Part shown: positions 25,676-36,912 of the stretch, piece by piece
How positions within the stretch are numbered: the stretch's first letter is position 1
Layout of the letters: every line of letters begins with the position of its first letter
Assembly: GCF_007673235.1 (NCBI RefSeq)
Contig: NZ_VDZH01000001.1
Coordinates: forward strand, 921,261-985,260
Direction: 5' to 3'
DNA from: Curtobacterium pusillum
GTDB lineage: Bacteria > Actinomycetota > Actinomycetes > Actinomycetales > Microbacteriaceae
DNA: 64,000 nt
Made by a program: the position numbers and the translations under genes
Notes under the pieces: model-generated
Told to the model about the DNA's origin: nothing
Database searches by the model: none
The model's input: only the letters and a program-made list of their open reading frames with translations

Positions 25676-26571
25676 TGGAGCGCATGACGATCACCGATCG
25701 CACCGACCGCGCCGACGCGTTCGCCCTCGTCCGCACCCAGTCCCGCACGATGCCGACGAGCATGCGCGCCATCGCCGACGCCGTCCTCGACGAGCCCGCG
25801 ACCGCCGCGACGACCAGTGCCGCCGAGCTCGCCGGACGCGCCGGGGTCTCCCCCGCCACCGTCTCCCGCTTCGCCCAGCACCTCGGCTTCGCGAACTTCG
25901 CCGCACTCCAGCGGAGCATGACCCGGGCCGTCGAGCGTGGCATCCACGAGCGAGCGGACACCGAGATCCACGCCGGCGTCAGCGTCGACGACGACGTGGC
26001 GACCGTGATCGCGAAGGTCACCGAGGACGTCCGGGCCGTGATGAGCGACACCCGTGCGACCCTCGACCCGCACGCCCTCGAGGCCGCGGCCATCCGCATC
26101 AGCGAAGCCCGCCGGGTCGTCCTCTACGGCGTCGGCGCGAGCGGCATCGTCGCCCGAGACCTGCACCTCAAGCTCGAGCGCATCGGCATCGCGAGCTCGA
26201 TCGCCGACGACCCGCACAACGCCCTGACCCTCGCGAGCGTCCTCGGCCCACAGGACGTCCTCGTCATCACGAGCCACTCCGGCACGACGACCGAGGCCCT
26301 CGAGGTCGCAGCGCTCGCCCACGAGAACGGCGCCACCGTCGTCGCGATCACCGGCCACGCCACCTCGCCGCTCATGGACCACACCGACCACGTCCTGCTC
26401 GGTGTCGCCGGCGCCGAGAGCGACCTCCGCCCCGCCGCGATGGGCAGCCGGATGAGCCAGCTCGCCATCGTCGACGCCCTCTTCGTCGTCGTCGCCCAGC
26501 GCACCGACGATCGCTCCCGCCCGCTCCTCGCACGCAGCCGCCACGCGGTCCGCACGCACCACCGTTCCTGA
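25675..26571 (+). CDS. murR: MurR/RpiR-family regulator of MurNAc use
   Basis: About 298 residues. The N-terminal 85 residues are the RpiR-type HTH (MRAIADAVLDEPATAATTS, AGVSPATVSRFAQHLGF). The SIS domain is at about 130-260 (VVLYGVGASGIVARDLHLKL, ITSHSGTTTEAL), which binds sugar phosphates. It is followed at 10 bp by murQ and then the IIBC gene, so MurNAc-6-phosphate is the likely effector. The ATG at 25675 overlaps the second operator candidate; an ATG at 25684 is an alternative. Confidence 0.85.
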   Translation: MERMTITDRTDRADAFALVRTQSRTMPTSMRAIADAVLDEPATAATTSAAELAGRAGVSPATVSRFAQHLGFANFAALQRSMTRAVERGIHERADTEIHAGVSVDDDVATVIAKVTEDVRAVMSDTRATLDPHALEAAAIRISEARRVVLYGVGASGIVARDLHLKLERIGIASSIADDPHNALTLASVLGPQDVLVITSHSGTTTEALEVAALAHENGATVVAITGHATSPLMDHTDHVLLGVAGAESDLRPAAMGSRMSQLAIVDALFVVVAQRTDDRSRPLLARSRHAVRTHHRS

Positions 26572-26581
26572 ATCGAGCACC

Positions 26582-27505
26582 ATGCACCACGATCAGCTGC
26601 ACCACGACCTCCTCCGCGACGAGCTGAAAGACCTCACCACCGAGGCCGCCGACGCGAGCCTCGACGACATCGACCTCGTCTCGACCCTCGAGGCTGCTCA
26701 ACGAATGAACGCCGGCGACCGCAGCGTGCCTGCAGCAGTCGAGCCGTGCCTCCCGGCCATCGCAGCGGCGGCAGACCGGATCGCCGCAGCCTTCGCGCGC
26801 GGCGGCCGCCTCGTCTACGTCGGTGCCGGCACGCCGGGCCGGCTCGGCGTCCTCGACGCCAGCGAGTGCCCGCCCACCTTCGGCACCGATCCCTCGCAGG
26901 TGCTCGGCCTGATCGCCGGCGGCCAGGTCGCGCTCACCACCGCCGTCGAGGGCGCCGAAGACGACGAAGACGCGGCCGTCCGCGACCTCGACGCGCTCGG
27001 CTTGACGTCCGACGACGTGGTCGTCGGGATCAGCGCGTCCGGCAGAACGCCCTATGTGATCGCAGCCATCCAGGAGGCGCGGCGCAGGTCCGCCCTGTCG
27101 GTCTCGGTCGCGTGCAACGCGGGTTCGGCTGCGGGGCGGCACGCCGACATCGCCATCGACGTCGTCGTCGGTCCCGAGTTCATCGCCGGGTCCACCCGCC
27201 TGAAGGCTGGGACCGCGCAGAAGCTCGTCCTCAACATGCTCACCACGCTCGCAATGGTGCGGAGCAACAAGACGTACGGCAACCGGATGGTCGACGTGCG
27301 GGCGACGAACGCGAAGCTCGTGGCGCGGGCGTTCTCGCTCGTGCAGGACGTGACCGGCGCCTCGGACTCGGCCGTCTCGTCTGCATTGGACGACGCCGGC
27401 GGCGAGGTGAAGACCGCCATCGCGATGATCCTCACCGGGGCGTCCGCTGCTGACGTCCGTTCCCGTCTCGATGCCGCGGGCGGCTCGTTGCGCGCCGTCC
27501 TCTGA
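26582..27505 (+). CDS. murQ: N-acetylmuramic acid 6-phosphate etherase
   Basis: 307 residues, the normal MurQ length. MurQ cleaves the lactyl ether of MurNAc-6-phosphate to give GlcNAc-6-phosphate and D-lactate in the cytoplasm. Signature segments are RLVYVGAGTPGRLGVLDASE, PPTFG, and GISASGRTPYVIAA in the SIS domain, then STRLKAGTAQKLVLNMLTT. A conserved Glu in DASECPP is the usual catalytic acid. It lies between the regulator and the PTS gene in one operon. Confidence 0.95.
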   Translation: MHHDQLHHDLLRDELKDLTTEAADASLDDIDLVSTLEAAQRMNAGDRSVPAAVEPCLPAIAAAADRIAAAFARGGRLVYVGAGTPGRLGVLDASECPPTFGTDPSQVLGLIAGGQVALTTAVEGAEDDEDAAVRDLDALGLTSDDVVVGISASGRTPYVIAAIQEARRRSALSVSVACNAGSAAGRHADIAIDVVVGPEFIAGSTRLKAGTAQKLVLNMLTTLAMVRSNKTYGNRMVDVRATNAKLVARAFSLVQDVTGASDSAVSSALDDAGGEVKTAIAMILTGASAADVRSRLDAAGGSLRAVL

Positions 27506-27550
27506 CGCTCTCCCCCTTCATCCCTCTCTTTCCCCCGAGGAGCCCCATCA

Positions 27551-29101
27551 ATGGCCGATGCACAGCAACTCGCACAACGGATCCTCGACACCGTCGGGGG
27601 GTCCTCGAACATCGCCGACGTCGAGAACTGCATGACCCGGCTGCGGGTCGAGGTCGCGTCCCCCGGGTCCGTCGACCTGCCGGCGCTGCAGGCCACCGAC
27701 GGCGTCATGGCCGCCATCGCGGCAGGCTCGAACCTGCAGATCGTGCTCGGCCCGGGTCTCGTCGACCGCGTGGCCAACGACCTGGAGGCCCTGCGCGCGG
27801 CCGCCCCGGTGGCTGCGGCTGGTGGGGCTGGTGCATCCAGTGCCGCTGCCGCGTCGGGTGCATTCGGTGCGTCCGGTGCGTCGCCCGAGGAGCTCGCCGC
27901 TCGCGGCGCGTCGATCAAGGCCTCCGCGCGGTCCCGTTCCGACGGCCGCACCATGCGCGCGATCCGGAAGATCTCCGCGATCTTCATCCCGCTCATCCCC
28001 GCGCTGATCGCCTGCGGGCTCATCGCCGGGATCAACGGCATCCTGACGAACCTCGGGTGGGTGCCCGGGGTGACGCCGTTCCTCGGCGTGCTCTCGTCCG
28101 GCTTCCTGTCGTTGCTCGCCGTGTTCGTCGGGATGAACGCCGCGAAGGAGTTCGGCGGCACGCCCATCCTCGGCGGTGCCGTCGGCGGCATCATCGTCGC
28201 GGCCGGTGTCGCCAACGTGACCGTGTTCGGCGAGACCCTGGCGCCCGGGCAGGGCGGCGTGCTCGGGGCGTTGGCCGGCGGCATCCTCGCGGCCTACATC
28301 GAGCGCTTCATGCGCCGGGTCACGCCCGATGTCATAGCGCTCATCGTCGTGCCGACCGTGACCGTCCTCGTCGCCGGGTCGATCACGCTCGGCGTGCTCA
28401 TGTCCGTCGCCGGTGTCGTCTCGGTCGCGATCGGCACCGCTGCGACCTGGCTGCTCGCGAACGGTGGGGCCTTCGCCGGCTTCGTGCTCGGAGGTCTCTT
28501 CCTGCCGCTCGTCATGACCGGCATGCACCAGGGACTCATCCCGATCCACACCACCCTGATCGACCAGACCGGGTGGACCGTGCTGCTGCCCGTGCTGGCG
28601 ATGGGTGGTGCCGGGCAGATCGGTGCATGCATCGCGCTGTGGGTTCGCTTCCGTTCGAACGCTTCGCTCGTGCGGACCATCCGTGGTGCGCTGCCGGCTG
28701 GGTTCCTCGGTGTCGGCGAGCCCCTGATCTACGGCGTGACGCTCCCCCTCGGACGGCCGTTCACCACCGCATGCATCGGTGGTGCGTTCGGTGGCGGTGT
28801 CGTCGGGCTGTTCGATCAGCTCGGGCACTCCGTCGGGGCGATTGCCATCGGCGCCTCGGACCTGTCGCTCATCCCGCTGTTGAACGGGTCGTCCGGATAC
28901 GCGTGGGCGCTGCTCGGGTACGGGTCGGGGCTCGTTGTGGCGTACGTCGTGGGGTTCGTGGCGACGTTGTTGTTCGGGGTGTCCGACTCGGTGCGGGCCG
29001 ACCTCGAAGCGCAGTCGGCTCCGGGTGCCCCGCTCGACGTCGTCACCGCGGCCCAGCCCGCCGACGCGAAGGAGGCCGGTCCCACCGGAGCTACGCGCTG
29101 A
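27551..29101 (+). CDS. murP: PTS IIBC component, probably MurNAc-specific
   Basis: 516 residues. The IIB domain at residues 1-85 has the phospho-Cys in DVENCMTRLRV. After an Ala/Gly/Ser-rich linker (90-120), a IIC glucose-superfamily membrane domain begins with RKISAIFIPLIPALIACGLI; it contains GMHQGLIPIH and VGEPLIYGVTLP, which lines the sugar site. It would import MurNAc as MurNAc-6-phosphate using a IIA protein supplied elsewhere, as for other MurP proteins. Placement after murQ supports the substrate. The C-terminal tail is a soluble Ala-rich segment. Confidence 0.88.
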   Translation: MADAQQLAQRILDTVGGSSNIADVENCMTRLRVEVASPGSVDLPALQATDGVMAAIAAGSNLQIVLGPGLVDRVANDLEALRAAAPVAAAGGAGASSAAAASGAFGASGASPEELAARGASIKASARSRSDGRTMRAIRKISAIFIPLIPALIACGLIAGINGILTNLGWVPGVTPFLGVLSSGFLSLLAVFVGMNAAKEFGGTPILGGAVGGIIVAAGVANVTVFGETLAPGQGGVLGALAGGILAAYIERFMRRVTPDVIALIVVPTVTVLVAGSITLGVLMSVAGVVSVAIGTAATWLLANGGAFAGFVLGGLFLPLVMTGMHQGLIPIHTTLIDQTGWTVLLPVLAMGGAGQIGACIALWVRFRSNASLVRTIRGALPAGFLGVGEPLIYGVTLPLGRPFTTACIGGAFGGGVVGLFDQLGHSVGAIAIGASDLSLIPLLNGSSGYAWALLGYGSGLVVAYVVGFVATLLFGVSDSVRADLEAQSAPGAPLDVVTAAQPADAKEAGPTGATR

Positions 29102-30459
<1,358 letters not shown>

Positions 30460-33400
30460 ATGGACCTCGACCAGGCAATCGCATCATTCATTGACTCCTC
30501 TCGCGATATCCTGGCGGTCTCCGGCGCCAAAGCCGAGGCTTCTTTATACTCCGCTTTCGAAACACTACTGAAGAGCGCAGCGTACCTGACAGGTCCAGAT
30601 TTCGCGTTCATACCTCAGGTAAGTGCTGACCTGGTGGGCATCCCGGATTGGAAAGCGGTACGAGGCAGTGAACTTGTTGGCTGGGTCGAACTCAAAGCCG
30701 CTTCGAAGAACCTTCGTCATCTAAAGGGCCACGATGCGGAGCAGCGCTCTCGCTTTATCGACGGTCTGCCAAACCTGCTCCTTACTAATGGCTGGCAGTG
30801 GGAGCATTATCGAGATGGCCGGCTGGTTGCACACGCGCAGATCGGTGCTCAGGAAACGCTAACGGACCCTGGGGCGCTCGTCGTATTCCCAAGCGACGAA
30901 GACACTGCCAAGTTGAGAGACCTGCTCGCCGACTTCTTCTCCGCTCCGTTGTCGGAATATGCGACGATCCAGTCTGCGGTATCCGCACTTGCTGTACGCG
31001 CTCGCTCTTTGAGGAGCGCGCTGATCGAAATCGGCCCCGAGGCCGCGGGGGCGAACCTCAACGAACTCCGTTCCGACTTTGAGAGTTTGATTTTCCGCAA
31101 CGGTCAGCGATTCACCTGGGATCGCTTCGTCGATAGTTACGTACAAATTGCAACGTTTGGTTCGCTCCTTTGGCGACTCGAGTCGCAATCGACGATCGCT
31201 ATTGACCATCAAGTTTCTTTAAAGCACGATACACATCCCCTTCTGTCTCAGTGTCTGCAAATCTTGTGGTCTAACGGATCTCGGCCCGCTACGCTCTTGC
31301 CCCTCCTGCAAGGCCTCGTTCAAACCATTAACCTAATTCCTCTATCGCTCTTTGCGTACGAGCCCGGGGCAGCTGACCGCAACGTAACCGACCCAATCGT
31401 GCATGCTTATGAGCCCTTTTTTGCGGTTTACGACTCAAAAGCGCGAGAAGCATCTGGGGTCTACTACACTCCCACTCAAGTGGTTGATCAGATAGTGGAT
31501 GGCACCGACGTGCTGCTTCGACAGAGCCTATCCATCGAGAACGGAATTCTCGATACCAAATCGAAGTTCCTTGACCCGGCAACGGGAACGGGAACATTTC
31601 TCTTAGGACTCGTTCAGGCTGCCGCCCGGAAAGCCGCAGAGCGGGGCCTTCCGGTCGATGCAGTGCTCAACGACCTTGTGTCCCTCCGACTAGCCGCGTT
31701 CGAGCTTCTCCCGGGCCCCTACACGATTGCGCATCAGCGCCTCGAGGTTCTTCTTCGAATACTAGGCAGTAAGCCAGACCAGCGCCTTCCAATCTATCTC
31801 ACGGATACTCTCGCAGGCCCCGAGGTTGATCTGTTAGTTGAGTCCGGATTTGGTATCGCCGGCAGCGAAATGATGAAAGAACGCAAATCTGCAGACGCCG
31901 TCAAGACTAACGATGACCTCATGGTCGTCTTCGGTAACCCGCCGTACGAGCGTTTGCCTGCTACATCGACTCTCGAACCTTTCGCAAAGGGCCTTCTTGA
32001 GTCTTTGACGGAAGCGACGCCGCTCGAACGGCGTCGGGATCTGAAGAGCACTCGCGACTTGTACGTGGCGTTCTGGCTTTGGTCGCTTTGGGCAATGCAG
32101 TCGCCGGAACAGCGTACTGCAACTGCCTCTTACCCTCGATTCGCCGGGGGCGATCGGCACGGAATCGTCGCATTTATCACGAATCGCACGTGGCTTCAAG
32201 GCGGATCTCTCGGTGGTCTCCGGAAAATCGCTCAGCAGAACCTTAAGGAGGCTTGGATCCTCGACCTGGGTGGTGATACCCGCGGCAGCGATGGGGCCAA
32301 CGACTTCGCGGGAGGCGATGCAAATATTTTCGACATTCAGACCGGTGTAGCGATCGTTTGGCTTGTGTATGACCGCGGGTATGCGGGGGCTGCTCAGTTC
32401 CATCACAGGCGACTGTTTGGTTCTCGCCGGCAAAAACTGGAGATCCTTGGAGCCACTTTCGACCCATCCGCATTCGACGAGGTATTTGTCACCGCAAAGA
32501 ATGGATTCTCACCGGTTCGGTGGGATTCCGAAGTTCTCGAAAAAGCGCCTTCACTACCTGATTTATTCAATTCTGAACCCCTCACCGGGTTTCAGACCGC
32601 ACGCGACAAATCACCATTCTCCCCGCTGGGAACGACCAGAGAAAGCGTGCTTGGGGAAATCCCGCCCACGGGTAAACAAGTTCACCCATACCTCACGGGT
32701 AAGTTAGGAAACTGGAGCAGGTTGAGCGATTCAGGTCGCCGTGACGCCTGGTCTACGGCGCAGAGGACGCGAACTTCTCAGCGTCCGCCCACCGTTGCCG
32801 GCCTGGACACCGGGCACCTTCGAGAGGTTTTGTATAGGCCACTCGATCGACGCTTTCTCTACGACGATCGCGCTTGGATCGACTGGTATCGCGACGATCT
32901 GCACGAAGTTTTTTCGACGCCAACCGGCATTGCCCTCATCACTAACCCACGTGGACAAGGCGCCGGGCCCGCTGTCATTCACAGCTCACTCCTCCCGGAC
33001 CAGCACAGCTTCAATAATCGGGGTGGCAAAGCAATCTGGCCAGCCTGGCGACGAGGGGAGAACGGTCTCGTACACAACTTCTCGCCGGTGATTGAAAGAT
33101 GGCTGTCGAGCCTCGGGCAGTCGGGTGACTTCGACGGGGCTTACAATTACGTCCTCGCTCTCCTGTCCGCACCGTCGTACACCGAGCGCAATTGGCGGGC
33201 GCTCGAAGCTGACGACCTTCGCATTCCGCTGACGGGCAGCGTAACGCTCTTCAGGTCCGCGCGAGACCTCGGTCGGAAGATTAGATCTGCTTGGGAGCAG
33301 CAAGGCGTCTCATCCACGACGCATTGGCTCGGTTCATCTACTCCGGATGCTTTCGGTCCAGCCACCTGGGCGGACGGCAGAATCGTGTTCCAAAATGGCC

Positions 33401-33609
33401 GAAAGTTAAGCGGAGTTCCCGAGGCAGCCTGGAAATGGCGGATTAGCGGCTACCGAGTTCTCCCGCGCTTTTTCAAGGCTCGAGAAGACTGGACCATGTC
33501 GCTCTCGCACGCAGAGGAAATACAAAAGGTTGTCGGTTCCGCCATCACTCTAATAGAGTTATGCGCGTCCGCCAATGAGGTGTTGAGTGAAATCGCTCCG
33601 GGAATTTAG
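30460..33609 (+). CDS. single-chain restriction-modification enzyme (N6-adenine methyltransferase with nuclease)
   Basis: 1049 residues. The N-terminus has a PD-(D/E)XK-type nuclease core: D63 in GIPDW and E77/K79 in GWVELKA. A gamma-type N6-adenine methyltransferase follows: FYTP-like SGVYYTPTQVVD, motif I DPATGTGTFLLG (D372) and motif IV NPPY at 493-496. The C-terminal 450 residues resemble the specificity part of type ISP/IIG enzymes. Full type ISP enzymes are about 1500 residues and include a helicase; none is present here, so a type IIG-like mode is more likely. The gene is clearly AT-richer than the chromosome, with AGA, TTA and ATA codons rare elsewhere, pointing to recent transfer. 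No separate modification or specificity gene lies nearby. Confidence 0.85.
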   Translation: MDLDQAIASFIDSSRDILAVSGAKAEASLYSAFETLLKSAAYLTGPDFAFIPQVSADLVGIPDWKAVRGSELVGWVELKAASKNLRHLKGHDAEQRSRFIDGLPNLLLTNGWQWEHYRDGRLVAHAQIGAQETLTDPGALVVFPSDEDTAKLRDLLADFFSAPLSEYATIQSAVSALAVRARSLRSALIEIGPEAAGANLNELRSDFESLIFRNGQRFTWDRFVDSYVQIATFGSLLWRLESQSTIAIDHQVSLKHDTHPLLSQCLQILWSNGSRPATLLPLLQGLVQTINLIPLSLFAYEPGAADRNVTDPIVHAYEPFFAVYDSKAREASGVYYTPTQVVDQIVDGTDVLLRQSLSIENGILDTKSKFLDPATGTGTFLLGLVQAAARKAAERGLPVDAVLNDLVSLRLAAFELLPGPYTIAHQRLEVLLRILGSKPDQRLPIYLTDTLAGPEVDLLVESGFGIAGSEMMKERKSADAVKTNDDLMVVFGNPPYERLPATSTLEPFAKGLLESLTEATPLERRRDLKSTRDLYVAFWLWSLWAMQSPEQRTATASYPRFAGGDRHGIVAFITNRTWLQGGSLGGLRKIAQQNLKEAWILDLGGDTRGSDGANDFAGGDANIFDIQTGVAIVWLVYDRGYAGAAQFHHRRLFGSRRQKLEILGATFDPSAFDEVFVTAKNGFSPVRWDSEVLEKAPSLPDLFNSEPLTGFQTARDKSPFSPLGTTRESVLGEIPPTGKQVHPYLTGKLGNWSRLSDSGRRDAWSTAQRTRTSQRPPTVAGLDTGHLREVLYRPLDRRFLYDDRAWIDWYRDDLHEVFSTPTGIALITNPRGQGAGPAVIHSSLLPDQHSFNNRGGKAIWPAWRRGENGLVHNFSPVIERWLSSLGQSGDFDGAYNYVLALLSAPSYTERNWRALEADDLRIPLTGSVTLFRSARDLGRKIRSAWEQQGVSSTTHWLGSSTPDAFGPATWADGRIVFQNGRKLSGVPEAAWKWRISGYRVLPRFFKAREDWTMSLSHAEEIQKVVGSAITLIELCASANEVLSEIAPGI

Positions 33610-33899
33610 CCATCCGACTAGCAGGGCCTCGAAAGGCATCACTCATTTGGGCAGGGGCTAGCCGACCCCGGTCACCGAGACTGGTGTAACCCGTCGGAGT
33701 ATGCTCTAGGTTTCGCGCCCGATGGAGTCCCCTTAGGCGCGTTGCCACCCACTCGAGATACATTAAGTGCACGAAAACACGTGTCGCCGTTCCGTCAGCG
33801 GAGCGCGGGCCGCGCTGGTTACGACTGTTCAGTTCGACGCGTCTCCGCCGTCACGTCGAGCGCTTACATCTGCCAGCAAGTCTGTGCGCGCACGCCAAC

Positions 33900-35064
33900 T
33901 TAGCGTTTTGATTCTCCCGGGCCGACGCTCGGTAGCTGCCCTACGACGGCGGGGGTCGGGCGCCTGAGGTCTAGCCCGTACAGCCGGACCAAAGGGCCGT
34001 CGACCAGGTCGATGAGTCGCGCTTCAGCACTACCTGCGGCGTAGACCAGGTGTCCCTCCCCCAACCCGAACATCCGGCAGTACGCCGCCATCTGGTATAG
34101 ATCAGCGTTCGGGTACTGCCCGTGCTTCTCGACCTTGTACTTCACGTCGATGCACGCCCGCACATCCCCGTCGACGAGCCACACGAGGTCCGGCGCGATC
34201 TTCACCGTCCCGTCGATATCCAGCGTCGACGCGTACTGCGCCACCAGCTCTCCCCCGTACGGCTTGAAGGCTTCTCGCAGCGCCGCGTTCACGAAGTCCT
34301 CGGACACCGACCACATGTCGACAAGGAACCCCGACGCGACGACTGACCCGGCGCGCTGCTCGACCGAAGACCCCGACAGCACGAGCGCCCCCAACGCCAG
34401 CGCCGACGCGTACCGCGCGTTCCGTCGATCAAGACGGACGGCCGGCACCGGCGCCCCGACGGGGATCACCGACACCCCGCCGAGCACCCGCACGAGCCGC
34501 CGGAGCGCCCCGAGTACGTCCGCCGGAACGCCGGGCAGCCGCAGCAACCGCGTCGCAGCGGTCAGCAGTACCTGGTTCTCGGCATAGTCGTCGAACGACA
34601 CCTCGACCGGCAGCGGCTGCCCGCCCCGCCGTGTCAGCTGGTCTCCGATCCGCCACCGACCACGCACGAGCGGCACCGCGTCCTCGCGCGTGACGTACCC
34701 GCGAAGCGGCCCTCCGGCGAGCGCCCGCAAGGCCTGCCGCACGAACGCGTGCGCCAACGCCGGCACGAGGTCATCGTCTTCCTCGAACCCGAAGTCATCT
34801 TCGGTCCAGATCCCACTCCCGGCGGGCGTACACCAGCATCGCGAACAGCCGCCGCACCGGCGTCTTTGGCTTCAACCACACCGTGTGCCCGACGATCCGC
34901 ACAACGCCGACCTTCCGGACACCACTCACGCGGTACTCATCAGCACCGAGCGTGGGTGCAACGGTCGCGATGTTCGCTGACGCGAGCCCGACGGCGACCG
35001 TGCGCGGCAATCGGTGCACCACCGGCTGGTCCGCTTCCCGCAGCTCAATCGTCGACGGAAGCAC
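33900..35064 (-). pseudogene. mcrC: frameshifted mcrC
   Basis: The first part runs from a GTG at 35064 (LPSTIELREADQPVV) to VRRLFAMLVYARRE near 34820 and then hits a stop. The protein continues in another frame as SGIWTEDDFGFEEDDDLVPALAHAF to KR at 33903. One base must be dropped near 34818-34826, inside a C/G-rich run, to join them. The C-terminal nuclease core of McrC (DLVWLVDG, then IDVKYK) is intact. McrC is the nuclease partner of the McrB GTPase in modified-DNA restriction. With mcrB reduced to a stub just upstream, the system is almost certainly dead. Confidence 0.8.
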
Positions 35065-35325
35065 CTTCGGCCCCGTCCGTCGACGTGGGCGCCACCTGGC
35101 GACGCAGCGTTGCCAGGCCGTACCGCGCCTCCAGGTCGACACCTTCGCCGTAGTGGTGCTCCGCCAAGAGCGGCAGGATCTCGTACCGCCACACGTCCTG
35201 CAGACCGGTCCCGGCGAGATCGCGCACAGGAACGACGGCCGACCTTCGCATCGTGGTCTTGGCTCTGCGTGTTGAGTCGCGTCAGCAAGTCGGCACAGCT
35301 GTGCGGATCAGCTTCGAACCGAGCG
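35045..35325 (-). pseudogene. mcrB: 3' stub of mcrB
   Basis: Only the C-terminal end of an McrB-type AAA+ GTPase remains. LAGTGLQDVWRYEILPLL then EHHYGEGVDLEARYG (35045-35251) matches the family's conserved C-terminus. Upstream, in a second frame, FEADPHSCADLLTRLN and QDHDAKVG resemble the preceding segment. The GTPase core with Walker motifs is absent. The stub overlaps the mcrC start by 20 bp, as in intact operons, and its 5' edge runs straight into the stop of the PH-like gene, marking a deletion junction near 35310-35330. Confidence 0.65.
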
Positions 35326-36912
35326 CAATCCTTCCTCTGGAGCGGCGATCTCGAGCACGCTGAACGCGGGGATCTCCTCGACAGGCAGGTTCATGAAGCT
35401 GGCGATCAGCTCCCCGAAGTCAACCGCGGATCGTCGCGCTGCTCCTGTCTTCGCCCATGCGGGGAAGCGGAGGGTCACGTCCGCATCCTTGGTGATGATC
35501 TCGACGACGGGTGGCCGCTCCGGAGAGTCCGGACGTCGGACGTACCGGATGTTCGCGAGGCTTAACTCGGAGTCGATCGCACCGACCCGGCGCAACGAGT
35601 CCTGCTTGGTCAGGAGCAGACGTCGGTCGGTTACGGCAACCCAACCGTCGCTCAGACGGGGAAGGGTGATCCGGTCGAACGAGACGTCCGCCAGCGCGAG
35701 GACCTGCTCGCCGGGCTGGAGGCGGAACGGGAGGATCCGAACGAGTTCCTCCGGTATGCCGTCCTCGAAGACCATCAAGGACGGAAGCTTCAGGGGTTCT
35801 CGGTCAGGGGCCGTCTCGATGCCGCGGATGTGCCCGAGGGCGTTCTGGAGCTCACGCACCATGAGGTTCGACTCCTTCGCCGCTCGTGCGGTGCCCCCGA
35901 TCTTGAACGTCCGCTTGCCCGGCAGTTCGGCGATGATTGCGAACTCTCGAGCGAGTTGGTCCAGCAGTTCGTCTGTCTGGGCAAGCGACTGCTCGTGCAG
36001 ATCGCGGGCGTCGGTCACCAAGCCGTCGAGCAGCTTGGCGTCTGCCTCGTTCGTCTTCGCACTCCGTAACAGGTGTCCGGCACGGAGCGATTGGTAGACG
36101 AACCAGGATGTCTGCGAGAGCAGAAGCGCCTGGACGTCGGCAATGATCGCCTGTCCGTTGTCGGCGAGGTACTGCTGCCGGTCCTTGTGTCCGGCCTTCC
36201 TCCCCAGCTCGTCGGCGTATCGCTGAACTGCATGCTTGTTCGCATCCCACTGCGACGTCAGCTCACCCTGGTAGCCGCGCACCTCAGCGAACACCGCGTC
36301 GGTCACTTCCCCGATCCGTCGGGCGTGCCGCAGTTCGCGGATGAGGGTCTCGTAGTGTCCGGTCACGGCGGACCACTGGCCCTGGCGCACGACCTGCAGC
36401 ACCTTCGAGGTCAGTTCCAGATTGTGCTGGGCAACAGCAGCGATCTGGTTCAGCTGGAACTGGATGACCATCAACGTGATCGCCGGCCCCATCGAGGCAA
36501 GGACCGAGGCAGTCGTCGCTGCAGTGGCGGGGAGCCAGCGGACCGACGCGGTGAATGAACCGCCGCCGCTCGCGAGGGTCCCAAGATTCCAGCCGTCCTT
36601 GACTATCGGTGTCGCCGTCTTGAGCGCCTCGAGAGTCTGCGGTGCAAGTCGCACGAGTCCCTGGGCCTGCATCGCTGCATTGATGCCCTGCGCGCCGACG
36701 CTTCCAAGGCCGACGGCGTTCCCGACGGCCGTCGAGACTGCGCGCAGCGTTGGCTCGTCGATGAACGAGAACGGAACGACCTCGAGCCCATCCGGGACAT
36801 CGGTGCCGAAGAAGATGGCGAGACCGTCCTCGAACTCGACCAGCGCCGACGAGGGTGCCTCGCCGTTCTGTGGCTCATCCTCGTGCACTTCGTCGTGGAG
36901 CTCATCGCTCAT
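35308..36912 (-). CDS. partner protein with C-terminal PH-like domain
   Basis: 534 residues. An acidic N-terminus leads to a segment with GNAVGLGSVGAQGINAAMQ and hydrophobic Ala/Thr-rich helices (about 110-150). A long helical region to about residue 370 follows. Residues 400-500 resemble a bacterial PH-like domain (GEQVLALADVSFDRI, DGWVAVTDRRLLLTKQ, LSLANIRYVRR). No catalytic motif is visible. It starts 11 bp inside the end of the DUF262-DUF1524 gene after GGAGACACCG, so the two are translated together. A membrane- or complex-binding partner of that protein is the best guess; function unknown. Confidence 0.75.
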   Translation of the reverse strand: MSDELHDEVHEDEPQNGEAPSSALVEFEDGLAIFFGTDVPDGLEVVPFSFIDEPTLRAVSTAVGNAVGLGSVGAQGINAAMQAQGLVRLAPQTLEALKTATPIVKDGWNLGTLASGGGSFTASVRWLPATAATTASVLASMGPAITLMVIQFQLNQIAAVAQHNLELTSKVLQVVRQGQWSAVTGHYETLIRELRHARRIGEVTDAVFAEVRGYQGELTSQWDANKHAVQRYADELGRKAGHKDRQQYLADNGQAIIADVQALLLSQTSWFVYQSLRAGHLLRSAKTNEADAKLLDGLVTDARDLHEQSLAQTDELLDQLAREFAIIAELPGKRTFKIGGTARAAKESNLMVRELQNALGHIRGIETAPDREPLKLPSLMVFEDGIPEELVRILPFRLQPGEQVLALADVSFDRITLPRLSDGWVAVTDRRLLLTKQDSLRRVGAIDSELSLANIRYVRRPDSPERPPVVEIITKDADVTLRFPAWAKTGAARRSAVDFGELIASFMNLPVEEIPAFSVLEIAAPEEGLRSVRS

